Part shown: piece after piece, positions 8,157 to 17,764 of the stretch | How positions within the stretch are numbered: the stretch's first letter is position 1 | Layout: each line of letters begins with the position of its first letter | The notes under the pieces: model-generated | The model's database searches: none | Told to the model about the DNA's origin: nothing | The model's input: only the letters and a program-made list of their open reading frames with translations | Translations under genes and position numbers: made by a program | NCBI GenBank assembly: GCA_025148965.1 | Contig: CP102273.1 | Span: 1,612,001 to 1,676,000 of the forward strand | Length of the DNA stretch: 64,000 bases | Direction of reading: 5' to 3' | Origin: Intestinibacter bartlettii | GTDB lineage: Bacteria > Bacillota > Clostridia > Peptostreptococcales > Peptostreptococcaceae

Positions 8157-8191
8157 AATATCCCCAGTTATAATAGCTGGGGGTATTTTTT
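8157..8191 (+). terminator. Terminator of the acidic small-protein gene
   Basis: CCCCAG (8162-8167) pairs with CTGGGG (8177-8182), extended by A-T pairs, followed by a run of six T. Confidence 0.85.
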
Positions 8192-8324
8192 GCTTAGAAT
8201 AAAGATTTCTTTATTGCAAAATATAGATATATCTATAAAATTTTCAATATATACTGCAAAACTGTAGAAATTTTTGGAAAATATGTATAAAATAATACTT
8301 ATGTAAATTTAAAAAGGAGGATTT

Positions 8325-9329
8325 ATGAGTAATATTGCTTTAATCGGTTTTGGGGAAGTTGGGAAATCTTTTATAAAATTATTACAAATAAAAAAAGATT
8401 TGTTACCTAAAAATACAAAGTTAAAATACGTTATAAAAAGAGATGGCGGCATTTACAATAAAGATGGACTTGATATAGATGAGATAATCAAATACACAAG
8501 TTCAAATAACAAAATACAAAACCATCCTTTATGGTCAGATATATCATTTGAAGATATATTAAAAAATAAAGACGTAGATATTTTAATAGAGCTTACAAGC
8601 ACAAATATAATAAATGGTGAACCAGGATACACTCATATAAAAGGTGCACTGGAAAATAAAATAAATGTTGTAACAGGAAACAAAGGACCTATTTTGCTTT
8701 ACTATAACGAGCTTAAAAATTTAGCTCTAAAAAACAATGTAGAGTTAAAAATAGGATGTACAACAGGGGGTGCGCTTCCATCTGTAAATGTTGGGACTAA
8801 AGATGTATTAGGAGCACAAGTTACAGAAATTATAGGTGTTTTAAATGGGACAACAAACTTTATATTAGAAGAAATGTTAAAAAACAAAGTTGAATACAAA
8901 GATGCCTTGAAAAAAGCTCAAGATTTAAATATTGCAGAAAAAGATCCTTCGCTAGACGTTTTGGGGATTGATACGGGGATTAAAATGGCTATTTTGAGCA
9001 AGGTTATATGGGATGTTGACTTTGAATTTGATAAATTAGATATTAAAGGAATAACAGATATTAAATTAAATGATTTGTTATTAGATAATTTTTCTGGTAA
9101 AAAGACAAAATTAATTGGGAGAGCCTTTTACTTAAACGGGAATTTTGAATTTGAAGTAAAGCCAATATCAATAGATAAATATCACCCTCTTTATTTTGTA
9201 GATGGAAAAAACAAAGGGGTACATTATAAAACAGATATCTTAGGGGATATAACAGTAATAGGTGGTGCATCATCACCTCTAAACGCAGCAGCTGCAATAC
9301 TTAGAGATTTACTTAATATAACGAAATAG
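8325..9329 (+). CDS. hom: Homoserine dehydrogenase without ACT domain
   Basis: Reduces aspartate semialdehyde to homoserine, the branch to threonine and methionine. The 334 residues hold an N-terminal Rossmann fold (NIALIGFGEVGKSF), the VVTGNKGP segment with the conserved Lys, and the catalytic domain motifs GVLNGTTNFILEEM and AEKDPSLDVLGIDTGIKMAILS. The usual roughly 100-residue C-terminal ACT domain that confers threonine inhibition is missing, so allosteric control is probably lost. AAAAAGGAGG precedes the ATG. The next gene begins 11 bases after the stop and is probably co-transcribed. Confidence 0.88.
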   Translation: MSNIALIGFGEVGKSFIKLLQIKKDLLPKNTKLKYVIKRDGGIYNKDGLDIDEIIKYTSSNNKIQNHPLWSDISFEDILKNKDVDILIELTSTNIINGEPGYTHIKGALENKINVVTGNKGPILLYYNELKNLALKNNVELKIGCTTGGALPSVNVGTKDVLGAQVTEIIGVLNGTTNFILEEMLKNKVEYKDALKKAQDLNIAEKDPSLDVLGIDTGIKMAILSKVIWDVDFEFDKLDIKGITDIKLNDLLLDNFSGKKTKLIGRAFYLNGNFEFEVKPISIDKYHPLYFVDGKNKGVHYKTDILGDITVIGGASSPLNAAAAILRDLLNITK

Positions 9330-9340
9330 GAGATGATAAA

Positions 9341-10606
9341 ATGTCGCATATAAGTGCAAAAAAAGAATACAAAAACTTAGTAGATAGATTAAATAAATTT
9401 CCACAAGGTGCGCCTGAATCAAAAACGCTTTATCAAATACTTAGTGTCTTATTTACAGAAAGAGAAGCTGATTTAGTATCACAACTTCCAATAGGGGCTT
9501 TTAGGGTTAAAACAGCAGCTAGAATTTGGACAATGACATATGACGAAGCTCTAAAAGTACTAGATACTTTGGCATCAAGGGCGATACTTTTAGATGTTGA
9601 AGATGAAAAGGGGAAAAAATACATATTACCTCCACCAATGGCAGGATTTATAGAATTTGCTCTTATGAGAACTAGGGGAGATATAGATCAAAAATTACTA
9701 TCAGAACTTTACTATCAATATTTAAATGTTGAAGAGGATTTTATAAAAGATTTATTTTATTCATCAGAAACTAAATTAGGTAGAGTTTATGTTCAAGAAG
9801 AAGTATTAACTAATGAAAATCAAGTCGATATACTTGATTTTGAAAGGGCAACTCATATAATAGAAAGTTCAAAACATATAGCAGTTGGTATGTGTTATTG
9901 CAGACATAAGATGCAACATATGGGCATGGCGTGTGATGCACCTATGGATATATGTATGACTTTTGGAAATACTGCAAACTCACTAATACAAAATAATTAC
10001 GCAAGACGAGTTGATGCTGTTGAATGCAAGGAGCTTTTACATCAAGCTTATGAGCATAATCTTGTTCAATGTGGTGAAAATGTAAGAGAGGGAGTTACAT
10101 TCATTTGTAACTGCTGTGGATGTTGTTGTGAGGCACTTTTAGCAGCTAAAAAATTCGGTAATATGCATCCAGTTCAAACTACAGCTTTTTACCCAAGTGT
10201 AAATGATGAATCTTGTGTAAAATGTGGCAAATGTGAAAAAGCATGTCCAATAGATGCTATAAGTCTAATTAAAGACGAAAATGGAAATAAAAAGGTAGAT
10301 ATAGATTATGACGTATGTTTAGGATGTGGGGTTTGCGCTAGAAATTGCCATAAAGGAAGTATAATTTTAAAAAGAAGGCAAGAAAAAATAATAACTCCAT
10401 CGAGTTCAGTACATAGAGTAGTACTTCAAGCGATTGAAAAAGGGACTTTGCTAGATCTTATTTCAGAAACTGAGGCTTTTAAAAATCACAGAGTCATGGC
10501 TTCTATACTTTCTGCAATTTTAAAAATGTCTCCAGTAAAACAACTTTTAGCAAGGGACCAAGTAAAATCAATATACCTTGATAGACTTCTTAGAGTAAAA
10601 AAATAG
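9341..10606 (+). CDS. Ferredoxin-type 4Fe-4S protein with N-terminal helical domain
   Basis: 421 residues. The N-terminal 110 residues look like a winged-helix or helical domain (FRVKTAARIWTMTYDEALKVLDTLASRAIL). Cysteine-rich segments follow: GMCYCRHKM with CDAPMDIC, then the unusual CNCCGCCC cluster, then two classical 4Fe-4S binding repeats, CVKCGKCEKACP and CLGCGVCARNCH. A helical tail ends the protein. It is a cytoplasmic electron carrier or oxidoreductase subunit; the partner is not identifiable here. This family is common in clostridia. It is probably translated with hom but shares no pathway that I can name. Confidence 0.8.
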   Translation: MSHISAKKEYKNLVDRLNKFPQGAPESKTLYQILSVLFTEREADLVSQLPIGAFRVKTAARIWTMTYDEALKVLDTLASRAILLDVEDEKGKKYILPPPMAGFIEFALMRTRGDIDQKLLSELYYQYLNVEEDFIKDLFYSSETKLGRVYVQEEVLTNENQVDILDFERATHIIESSKHIAVGMCYCRHKMQHMGMACDAPMDICMTFGNTANSLIQNNYARRVDAVECKELLHQAYEHNLVQCGENVREGVTFICNCCGCCCEALLAAKKFGNMHPVQTTAFYPSVNDESCVKCGKCEKACPIDAISLIKDENGNKKVDIDYDVCLGCGVCARNCHKGSIILKRRQEKIITPSSSVHRVVLQAIEKGTLLDLISETEAFKNHRVMASILSAILKMSPVKQLLARDQVKSIYLDRLLRVKK

Positions 10607-10702
10607 TTTTTGAATTTTAATATATTATTGCTATTCATATAAATTTAATAAATTGATTATAATGTGTAAATAAAATAAGAAAAGGAGATATTGCAAGGAA
10701 TT

Positions 10703-11590
10703 ATGAAAAAAGTAAAATTTATCTATAATCCAAACTCAGGAGATAAAAGAATAAAAAATGAAATAGACACTATAATTCAAATATATCAAGCATATGATTA
10801 TTGTGTAGTGCCGTATAGACTTACAAAAACTCGTCCAAATGAGGATGCTTTTTGGGATATAGATGATAATTACGACCATGTATTATTATCTGGTGGCGAT
10901 GGGACTATAGATTTACTTATAAATATAATAAAAAAGCTAGAAATAGACATTCCTATAGGAATATTGCCCTCTGGAACTGCAAATGACTTTGCAAATGCTA
11001 TAAATTACCCACACGATGTTAAAAAGTGTATTGAAAAAATAATTTCATCAAAACCTAAATACGTCGATATAGGAAAAATAAACGATAGATATTTTATAAA
11101 TGTCGCTAGTGCCGGTATGTTTACTGATGTTTCGCAAAAAATTAATCCAGATTTTAAAAATACTATCGGCAAAGTCTCTTATTATATAAAGGGAATTGAA
11201 GAAGCTTTAAATATGAGACAATTTAAAATTAAAGTAACTTCAGACGAGATGAATTATGATGGCGATATGTATCTTATGCTTGTGTTTAATGGAAAGAGTG
11301 CTGGAAATATAAATCTAGCTTACAAAGCAGAGATAGATGATGGATACTTAGATGTAATTATCGTAAAGGGGATGCCAATACCAAAGACATTGCCGCTTTT
11401 AATAAATATATTAAAAGGTGAACATCTTGAAGGGTATAACGAAAATGAAATACTATTTTTCAAAACTAAGAAAGTAACTATTGAATGTGAAGATAAACTT
11501 GGAACCGATATAGATGGTGAAAAAGGGCCTGATTTCCCTCTTACAATAGAATGTATTAAAGATGGAATACAACTTTTAGGATATGAATAA
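10703..11590 (+). CDS. Diacylglycerol/lipid kinase (DagK/YegS-BmrU family)
   Basis: Phosphorylates diacylglycerol or a related lipid, on the inner membrane face. About 295 residues with the family's order: KFIYNPNSG at the start, the ATP-binding LLSGGDGTIDLLINII motif, GILPSGTANDFANAI, and a C-terminal domain with the acidic EDKLGTDIDGEKGPDFP segment. The ATG at 10703 is preferred over a TTG at 10691, which is only 3 bases from GGAG; neither is ideally spaced. It is followed 23 bases later by the EFR1-type gene. Confidence 0.85.
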   Translation: MKKVKFIYNPNSGDKRIKNEIDTIIQIYQAYDYCVVPYRLTKTRPNEDAFWDIDDNYDHVLLSGGDGTIDLLINIIKKLEIDIPIGILPSGTANDFANAINYPHDVKKCIEKIISSKPKYVDIGKINDRYFINVASAGMFTDVSQKINPDFKNTIGKVSYYIKGIEEALNMRQFKIKVTSDEMNYDGDMYLMLVFNGKSAGNINLAYKAEIDDGYLDVIIVKGMPIPKTLPLLINILKGEHLEGYNENEILFFKTKKVTIECEDKLGTDIDGEKGPDFPLTIECIKDGIQLLGYE

Positions 11591-11613
11591 AAATATAAAA
11601 TAGGGGTGGTATT

Positions 11614-12390
11614 ATGGGGAATAAAATTGGAATTATATATTTTTCTGGAACTGGGAATACAAAATTTGTAGCTCAAAATATAGCAAAAAAACTACAACAA
11701 TGGGGTGAAGAATTAGATTTAATAAATATCGAAAAAGACAAAATAATACCGACTCACTATAAATATCTTATAATAGGCGGACCTATTTATATAGATAGAT
11801 ATCCTGAAATTTTAATTAAATATGCAAAAGATAATTTAAAAAATTATAAAAATAAATGTATGTTATTTGCAACACAGGCATCTGAAAAAGATTCAACTGC
11901 ATATCAACATTTTATTAATAATATGCCAAACTTAAACGTAACTTACTGTATATACGTTCCTATGCCAAATAACGTGTATAATTTCTTCTTTAAAAGAACA
12001 GAAGACGAAAAACAAGATGAAATGATAACTAATGTCAATGATATTATAGAAGCTAGTTTAAAATCGTTTTTAGACGGTGAAACGAAATTATACCCTAGAA
12101 ATAAATTTATGGTATTTATGATTAATTTAGTTTATAAAATGGTTTATCCTATGTTTATAAAATCAATAAACAAAAAAATCAATATAGATAATGATAAATG
12201 TATAAATTGTAAACTATGCGAAAAATCATGTCCACTTGGATGTATAAAAATAGATAAAGTTGCGAGCTATACTAAGGATTGTTTATTTTGTCAAAGATGT
12301 ATAAATATTTGTCCTAAAAATGCTTTTACATATAAGAATAAAGAGCTTTCACAATATAAACCTAGATTTAAGATAGAGAAAACAAAATAG
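11614..12390 (+). CDS. EFR1-type flavodoxin plus 2[4Fe-4S] ferredoxin fusion
   Basis: 258 residues. An N-terminal flavodoxin-like domain has the FMN phosphate loop YFSGTGNTKF and IIGGPIYIDRYP. The C-terminal part carries two 4Fe-4S motifs, CINCKLCEKSCP and CLFCQRCINICP. A short hydrophobic stretch (about residues 167-185) separates them. The EFR1 family of Firmicutes has this exact order; it probably shuttles electrons between FMN and Fe-S centres. AGGGGTGG precedes the ATG. A terminator follows. Confidence 0.88.
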   Translation: MGNKIGIIYFSGTGNTKFVAQNIAKKLQQWGEELDLINIEKDKIIPTHYKYLIIGGPIYIDRYPEILIKYAKDNLKNYKNKCMLFATQASEKDSTAYQHFINNMPNLNVTYCIYVPMPNNVYNFFFKRTEDEKQDEMITNVNDIIEASLKSFLDGETKLYPRNKFMVFMINLVYKMVYPMFIKSINKKINIDNDKCINCKLCEKSCPLGCIKIDKVASYTKDCLFCQRCINICPKNAFTYKNKELSQYKPRFKIEKTK

Positions 12391-12422
12391 ATTCAATACG
12401 TTATGGTTATGGTAATATAGAG

Positions 12423-12480
12423 ATACCTGATTTTAAACAAAAGTATAGAAAATATATACTGTTTAAAATTGGGTATTTTT
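12423..12480 (+). terminator. Terminator of the lipid kinase/EFR1 unit
   Basis: ATACC-tg-ATTTTAAACA pairs with TGTTTAAAAT-tg-GGTAT over a long loop, followed by six T. Confidence 0.8.
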
Positions 12481-12602
12481 TGCATAAAGTAGAATTATAT
12501 ATATATAAAAAGGATTATTTATCGAAATATAGAATTTATTGAAATAAGATAATTAATATATAGAGATTACTTTGAAAAATACTTATCATAAGGAGGATAT
12601 GT

Positions 12603-13709
12603 ATGAGCGGGAGTATATTTGTAGTAAGTGAAGATAACAAAATTTTAGAGCTTAAAGAAAGTAAGTATGAAAATGAAGCTATATTTCAAGAGTTAATAGA
12701 AAAATATCCAAATATATTAGCGGGAGATCAAATTTCACCAGATAATCCAAGAAAATGGATTTTTATTGCAAGAGAAATGGGGGTTCCAGGAGAAGATGGT
12801 GGAAATGATAGATGGTTTTTGGACCACTTATTCATAGATCAAGATGCAATACCAACTTTTGTAGAAGTAAAAAGAAGTAGTGATACGAGAATAAGACGTG
12901 AAGTTGTTGGGCAAATGTTAGACTATGCAGCGAATGCAATTAAATATTGGTCAATAGACACTATTAGAGATTTATATGAACAACAAAACAAAAGTATTTG
13001 TGATGAATTAGATATAGATGAAAAAAGTGAAAATTTATTTTGGAACAACGTAGAGAGTAATTTAAAAGAAGGTAAAATAAGGTTACTATTTGTAGCAGAT
13101 GAAATACCAGATTCTTTAAAAAATATAATACAATTTTTAAACAATCAAATGGTAAATACTGAAGTACTTGGTGTAGAAATTAAACAGTTTGAATCAGATC
13201 GTAAAATAAAGACATTTGTACCTACAATAATAGGCAAGACAAGCAGGTCTATAGCTTTAAAAAATAAAACTTCATGGACTGAAGAAGGGTTTTTGATGGC
13301 AGTAAAAGATGTAGATGAAGAATTAGTGGATGTTTGCAATGTTATATTAGCTGGATTTAGAAGTTTTGGATGTGAAATAAATTGGGGAAAAGGAAAGAAA
13401 ACTCCAAGTTTTGTACCTTCATATACTAAAAAACAAGAAAATAGATTGTTTGCAGTATATGCTTATCCATCATCTGTTAAAATGGAAATCTATTTTAAAT
13501 TTTATAAAGAACCATATTTTAATCAAGATAAAAAGCAAGAAATAAAAGAAAAACTTAATGAGATTTTTGAAATAAGTTTAAATGATAGTGATTTGCTTAC
13601 AAGACCAAGTATATATATAGATAAATTAAAAGATAAAGATAAGATGAGATCTTTCTTAGATTATTTTAAGGAATTAGTTAAAGGGTTAAAAGCTAGTCCT
13701 AAGAATTAA
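12603..13709 (+). CDS. PD-(D/E)XK nuclease-fold protein (DUF91/NucS-like)
   Basis: 368 residues. The N-terminal domain contains a PD-(D/E)XK-type active site: Asp74 in RWFLDHLF and Glu88-Val-Lys90 in TFVEVKRSSD, followed by RREVVGQMLDYAANA, a pattern typical of DUF91/NucS-like proteins. The C-terminal 150 residues form a separate unrecognised domain. The active-site residues are intact, so nuclease activity is plausible but unproven. AAGGAGG precedes the ATG. It stands alone between terminators. It may act in DNA repair or defence; neighbours give no clue. Confidence 0.75.
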   Translation: MSGSIFVVSEDNKILELKESKYENEAIFQELIEKYPNILAGDQISPDNPRKWIFIAREMGVPGEDGGNDRWFLDHLFIDQDAIPTFVEVKRSSDTRIRREVVGQMLDYAANAIKYWSIDTIRDLYEQQNKSICDELDIDEKSENLFWNNVESNLKEGKIRLLFVADEIPDSLKNIIQFLNNQMVNTEVLGVEIKQFESDRKIKTFVPTIIGKTSRSIALKNKTSWTEEGFLMAVKDVDEELVDVCNVILAGFRSFGCEINWGKGKKTPSFVPSYTKKQENRLFAVYAYPSSVKMEIYFKFYKEPYFNQDKKQEIKEKLNEIFEISLNDSDLLTRPSIYIDKLKDKDKMRSFLDYFKELVKGLKASPKN

Positions 13710-13734
13710 AAAACAAGTTATAGTTATATATAAT

Positions 13735-13770
13735 AAAATGGAATCAGCATATACGGCTGATTCCATTTTT
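13735..13770. terminator. Bidirectional terminator
   Basis: AATGGAATCAGC pairs with GCTGATTCCATT around ATATACG, A-run before and T-run after. It separates the nuclease-like gene from the convergent glnS. Confidence 0.88.
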
Positions 13771-13785
13771 TATATTTATTTAAGC

Positions 13786-15453
13786 TTATTTACTTTCTAA
13801 TTTAAAAGAGCTTTTTAATGGAACTATTCTATTGAATACTAATTTATCATCAGTAGTGTATTTAGTATCAACACTGTAGAATCCATTTCTAACAAATTGG
13901 AATTTGTCAAGTGGTTTAGCGTCTTTTATTTGAGTTGGTTCAACATAACCTTGTAAAACTTCAAGTGAATTAGGGTTTATTTGATCTAAGAAGTGTTTAC
14001 CTTCATTTTCTGGATCATTATCTAATATTAATGGCTCGAATAATCTAAATTCGCAAGGTACACAGTTGTTTGCATCTACCCAGTGAACAGTTCCTTTTAC
14101 TTTTCTTCCAGTAAATCCAGAACCACTCTTAGTTTCAGGGTCATAAGTACCGTGGATTTCAACTATTTCTCCATTTTCATCTTTTACAAAGTCTGTACAT
14201 TTAACGAAGTAAGCACCTTTTAATCTAACTTCATTTCCAACGAAGAAACGTCTGTATTTTTTAACTGGTTCTTCCATGAAGTCATCTCTTTCGATGTAAA
14301 GTTCTCTACTGAATGGAACCATTCTTGTACCAGCTTCTTCATTTTTAGCCATGTTTTCAACTTCTAACATTTCAGTTTGACCTTCTGGATAGTTAGTTAT
14401 AACTAATTTTAAAGGTTTTAAAACTGCCATGGCAAGAGGAGCTTTTTGTTGTAAGTCTTCTCTTAAGAAGTGGTCTAAAAGTCTAGAGTCAACTGTAGAG
14501 TCAGCTTTAGCAACACCTATTTCATTACAGAATGCTCTTATAGCTTCTGGAGTGAAACCTCTACGTCTAACACCTGATATAGTAGGCATACGAGGGTCAT
14601 CCCATCCATCAGTTACACCTTCGTCAACTAATAATTTTAATTTTCTTTTACTCATAACTGTGTTTGTTAAGTTAAGTCTAGCAAACTCAATTTGTCTTGG
14701 AACACTTTCCATTTCGCATTCTCTAACAACCCAATCATAAAGTGGTCTTTGATCTTCAAATTCTAGAGTACAGATAGAGTGAGTTATTCCTTCTATAGCA
14801 TCTTCTAGAGGATGAGCAAATGAATACATTGGGTATATGCACCATTTATCACCAGTATTGTGGTGAGTGCTATGAGAGATTCTGTATATAACAGGGTCTC
14901 TGAAGTTTAAGTTTGGAGAAGACATATCTATTTTAGCTCTTAAAACTTTTTCTCCATCTTTAAATTCACCATTTTTCATTCTTTCGAATAAATCTAAGTT
15001 TTCTTCTACAGATCTATTTCTGTATGGACTTTCTTTACCTGGTTCAGTTAAAGTACCACGAGTTTCTCTTATTTCTTCTTGAGATAAATCACACACATAT
15101 GCTTTACCTTTTTTGATTAATACGATAGCTCTTTTGTACATTTCATCGAAATAGTCAGATGCAAAGAATAAGTTATCCCAGTTAAATCCTAACCACTTAA
15201 CATCTTCTTTAATTGAGTTTACATACTCTTCATCTTCTTTTAAAGGATTAGTATCATCAAATCTCATATTTACTTTTCCGTTAAATTCGTTAGCTAATCC
15301 AAAGTTTAAGCAAATTGACTTAGCATGCCCTATATGTAAATATCCGTTTGGCTCTGGTGGGAAACGAGTTATTATAGAATCGTGTTTACCAGAAGCTAAG
15401 TCGTCTTTAATTATGTTTTTTATAAAGTTAGTACGATTATTTTCGCTTGACAT
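13786..15453 (-). CDS. glnS: Glutaminyl-tRNA synthetase
   Basis: Charges tRNA-Gln directly with glutamine. The 555 residues match the bacterial GlnRS length. Class I signatures are [17 protein letters not shown] (HIGH) and [10 protein letters not shown] (KMSKS-type). Other GlnRS hallmarks are [26 protein letters not shown], and a C-terminal anticodon-binding beta-barrel region. Many Firmicutes use only the GatCAB transamidation route; GlnRS reached bacteria by transfer and is found in many Clostridia. No gatCAB genes are in the window. Monocistronic on the minus strand. Confidence 0.96.
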   Translation of the reverse strand: MSSENNRTNFIKNIIKDDLASGKHDSIITRFPPEPNGYLHIGHAKSICLNFGLANEFNGKVNMRFDDTNPLKEDEEYVNSIKEDVKWLGFNWDNLFFASDYFDEMYKRAIVLIKKGKAYVCDLSQEEIRETRGTLTEPGKESPYRNRSVEENLDLFERMKNGEFKDGEKVLRAKIDMSSPNLNFRDPVIYRISHSTHHNTGDKWCIYPMYSFAHPLEDAIEGITHSICTLEFEDQRPLYDWVVRECEMESVPRQIEFARLNLTNTVMSKRKLKLLVDEGVTDGWDDPRMPTISGVRRRGFTPEAIRAFCNEIGVAKADSTVDSRLLDHFLREDLQQKAPLAMAVLKPLKLVITNYPEGQTEMLEVENMAKNEEAGTRMVPFSRELYIERDDFMEEPVKKYRRFFVGNEVRLKGAYFVKCTDFVKDENGEIVEIHGTYDPETKSGSGFTGRKVKGTVHWVDANNCVPCEFRLFEPLILDNDPENEGKHFLDQINPNSLEVLQGYVEPTQIKDAKPLDKFQFVRNGFYSVDTKYTTDDKLVFNRIVPLKSSFKLESK

Positions 15454-15886
15454 AATAATTACCTCTCATTTTCAATTTTTAATTTTAATATGTATAAATT
15501 TATTATAATTCATATTATTAATTTTAATTCAATATTGAAAAAAAATAAAGTATATTTAATTAAATTAAGTAAAATAACGAATTAAATAAATTTTTTTTTA
15601 TAAATTCTAACAAAGTCTACTAAATATAAGATATCTAGATTTTATATAAAAATATAAACTATTTTGGAAAAAATAGTTTTAAAATTATATATTTGGAAAA
15701 AATAATTAATGAAGTTAAAGGTTCATTAACTTTTTAAGTAAAATTATATATATAAGTACAAATTGTATTTAAAAATATATGATTATATAATATAATTGTC
15801 TAATATTAGAAAATTATTCTGATATATATGCTTGTCTAGTATATCACAAATTAAAAAAAAATAAAATTTATTTGGAAGGAGAAAAA
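15454..15886. other. Divergent intergenic region
   Basis: 430 very AT-rich bases between divergent genes. It contains two copies of TTTGGAAAAAATA (15663-15675 and 15692-15704, 29 bases apart) and a hairpin AAGTTAA / TTAACTT (15712-15732) followed by T-rich sequence, which could act as an attenuator for the downstream gene. I see no coding signal. Confidence 0.45.
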
Positions 15887-17656
15887 ATGAAAAAATATTT
15901 AAAATCGTATGGAATTGCTTTTATAATAGTTGCAATATACTCATTTGTAAAATTACCAGTACTTAGACTAGATTTCACATCAGGTTTTACAACTTTAATA
16001 CTATTTTTCGTATTAGCTGGAATAATCGATATGATGCTTGATAGAGGCGCAAAAGCATCAAAACTTGCAAAAAACAACTTTATAATCGCATTAATATTAT
16101 TAGTTTTAGTTATAGTTGTTCCATTTTTTATAACTACACCTATATTACATGCAAGCGCATATAAAAACTTAATTGGAGAAGTAACTGAAAGTGAATTTAC
16201 AGAAGATGTGAGTCCAGTAAATGTAAATGATATACGTATTGTAGATGAAGGTATGGCGATGAAACTTGGTGAAAAGAAAATCGGAGAAATACCAGCAATA
16301 GGTAGTGTTTCACAACTTGGAACTTTCCACATACAAAGTGTAAATGGAGAGCTTTACTGGGTTGCACCACTAGTACATAGAGACATAATAAAATGGATTA
16401 CTAACTTAGACGGTACTGACGGATATGTAATGGTATCAGCTACAGACCCTCAAGATGTAAGACTAGTTCAATCACTAGACGGCAAACCAATAAAAATAAA
16501 ATATCAGCCAGAAGCATATTTCTTACAAGATTTACATAGATATCTTTATTTAAAAGGTATTGTAAATTACGGTATGACAGAATTTACACTTGAAATAGAC
16601 GACAATGGCAGACCATATTGGGTTGTAACTTTATACGATCACAAAGTCGGTTTTTCAGGTTCTGATGCAGTAGGAGTTGCAATACTAGATGCACAAACTG
16701 GTGACTTAAACGTATATGATATAGAAAATACTCCAAAATGGGTAGATAGAATTCAACCAGAATCTCTAGTAATAAACCAAATAAAAGACTGGGGATTATA
16801 TGTAAAAGGATTTATAAACTCAGTATTTTCAGAAGAAGGTGTATTAGTTCCAACAGAAGGAGCATCATTAGTATATGGTAATGACGGAAAATCATATTGG
16901 TATACAGGTATAACATCTTCAGGTGGAGATGAATCTACAGTAGGATTTATGTTAGTAGATTCTAGAACAAAAGAAGCAAAACTTTATATGCAAACAGGTG
17001 CAACAGAAACTGCAGCTATGACATCTGCAGAAGGTAAGGTACAAGAAAAGAATTACGAAGCTACATTCCCAGTAATGTATAATATCTATGGAACACCTAC
17101 ATATGTATGTGCACTAAAAGATAAAGCGGGGCTTGTTAAGAGTGTTGCATTTATATCAGTAGAAGACTATAGTGTGTTAGGTGTTGGAGATAATAAAAAA
17201 GAGGCTCTAGCGGCTTATAAAGATGCATTAGAGTCTGATGGTGAGGACTTAAAATTTGAAACAGATAAAGATGATGTTGTGCTTAATGATAAAATACAAA
17301 GAATAAGTGCAGATGTTCAAGGCGGAGCTACAACTTATTACTTCACTTTACAAGACAACAGCAAATTTATATTTAAAGGGACTTCAAAAGTATCTAATGA
17401 ACTTCCTTTAACAAATGTAGGCGATAATGTAGTTGTCACTTATACAAAAACTGATGCTACTACAATAAATATAACTAAATTTGAAAATAACAGTATTTTA
17501 GGTAAGTTATCTACAAAAACTGAGTCTAAAAAAGATAAAAAATCATCAGATGAAAATAATGATAAAACTTCAAATGATAATAATTCTTCTAAATCAGAAG
17601 ACACAAAACAAAATGATTCAAATAGCACACAAGATAAAGAAAATAAAAATAGTTAA
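15887..17656 (+). CDS. Large membrane-anchored extracytoplasmic protein of unknown function
   Basis: 589 residues from the ATG that follows GGAAGGAG. Three N-terminal membrane helices (about 7-25, 30-48, 64-85) are followed by a 400-residue soluble region with two WVxxL-type repeats (YWVAPLVHRD and YWVVTLYDHK), suggesting duplicated beta-rich modules that probably face outside. The last 60 residues are low-complexity Lys/Asp/Asn/Ser. I do not recognise the family. Its terminator follows directly. A role at the envelope is inferred only from topology. Confidence 0.75.
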   Translation: MKKYLKSYGIAFIIVAIYSFVKLPVLRLDFTSGFTTLILFFVLAGIIDMMLDRGAKASKLAKNNFIIALILLVLVIVVPFFITTPILHASAYKNLIGEVTESEFTEDVSPVNVNDIRIVDEGMAMKLGEKKIGEIPAIGSVSQLGTFHIQSVNGELYWVAPLVHRDIIKWITNLDGTDGYVMVSATDPQDVRLVQSLDGKPIKIKYQPEAYFLQDLHRYLYLKGIVNYGMTEFTLEIDDNGRPYWVVTLYDHKVGFSGSDAVGVAILDAQTGDLNVYDIENTPKWVDRIQPESLVINQIKDWGLYVKGFINSVFSEEGVLVPTEGASLVYGNDGKSYWYTGITSSGGDESTVGFMLVDSRTKEAKLYMQTGATETAAMTSAEGKVQEKNYEATFPVMYNIYGTPTYVCALKDKAGLVKSVAFISVEDYSVLGVGDNKKEALAAYKDALESDGEDLKFETDKDDVVLNDKIQRISADVQGGATTYYFTLQDNSKFIFKGTSKVSNELPLTNVGDNVVVTYTKTDATTINITKFENNSILGKLSTKTESKKDKKSSDENNDKTSNDNNSSKSEDTKQNDSNSTQDKENKNS

Positions 17657-17680
17657 CAAGTTAATAATACATTAAATAAA

Positions 17681-17710
17681 AAAGAGGGCTAATAAATAGT
17701 CCTCTTTTTT
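17681..17710 (+). terminator. Terminator of the envelope-protein gene
   Basis: AAAGAGGGCT pairs with AGTCCTCTTT (one G-T pair) around a 7-base loop, followed by seven T. Confidence 0.85.
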
Positions 17711-17764
17711 TATGTAATTAATATAATATATTAAGAAAAAATAACATCTTATGGAGAGATTAAC

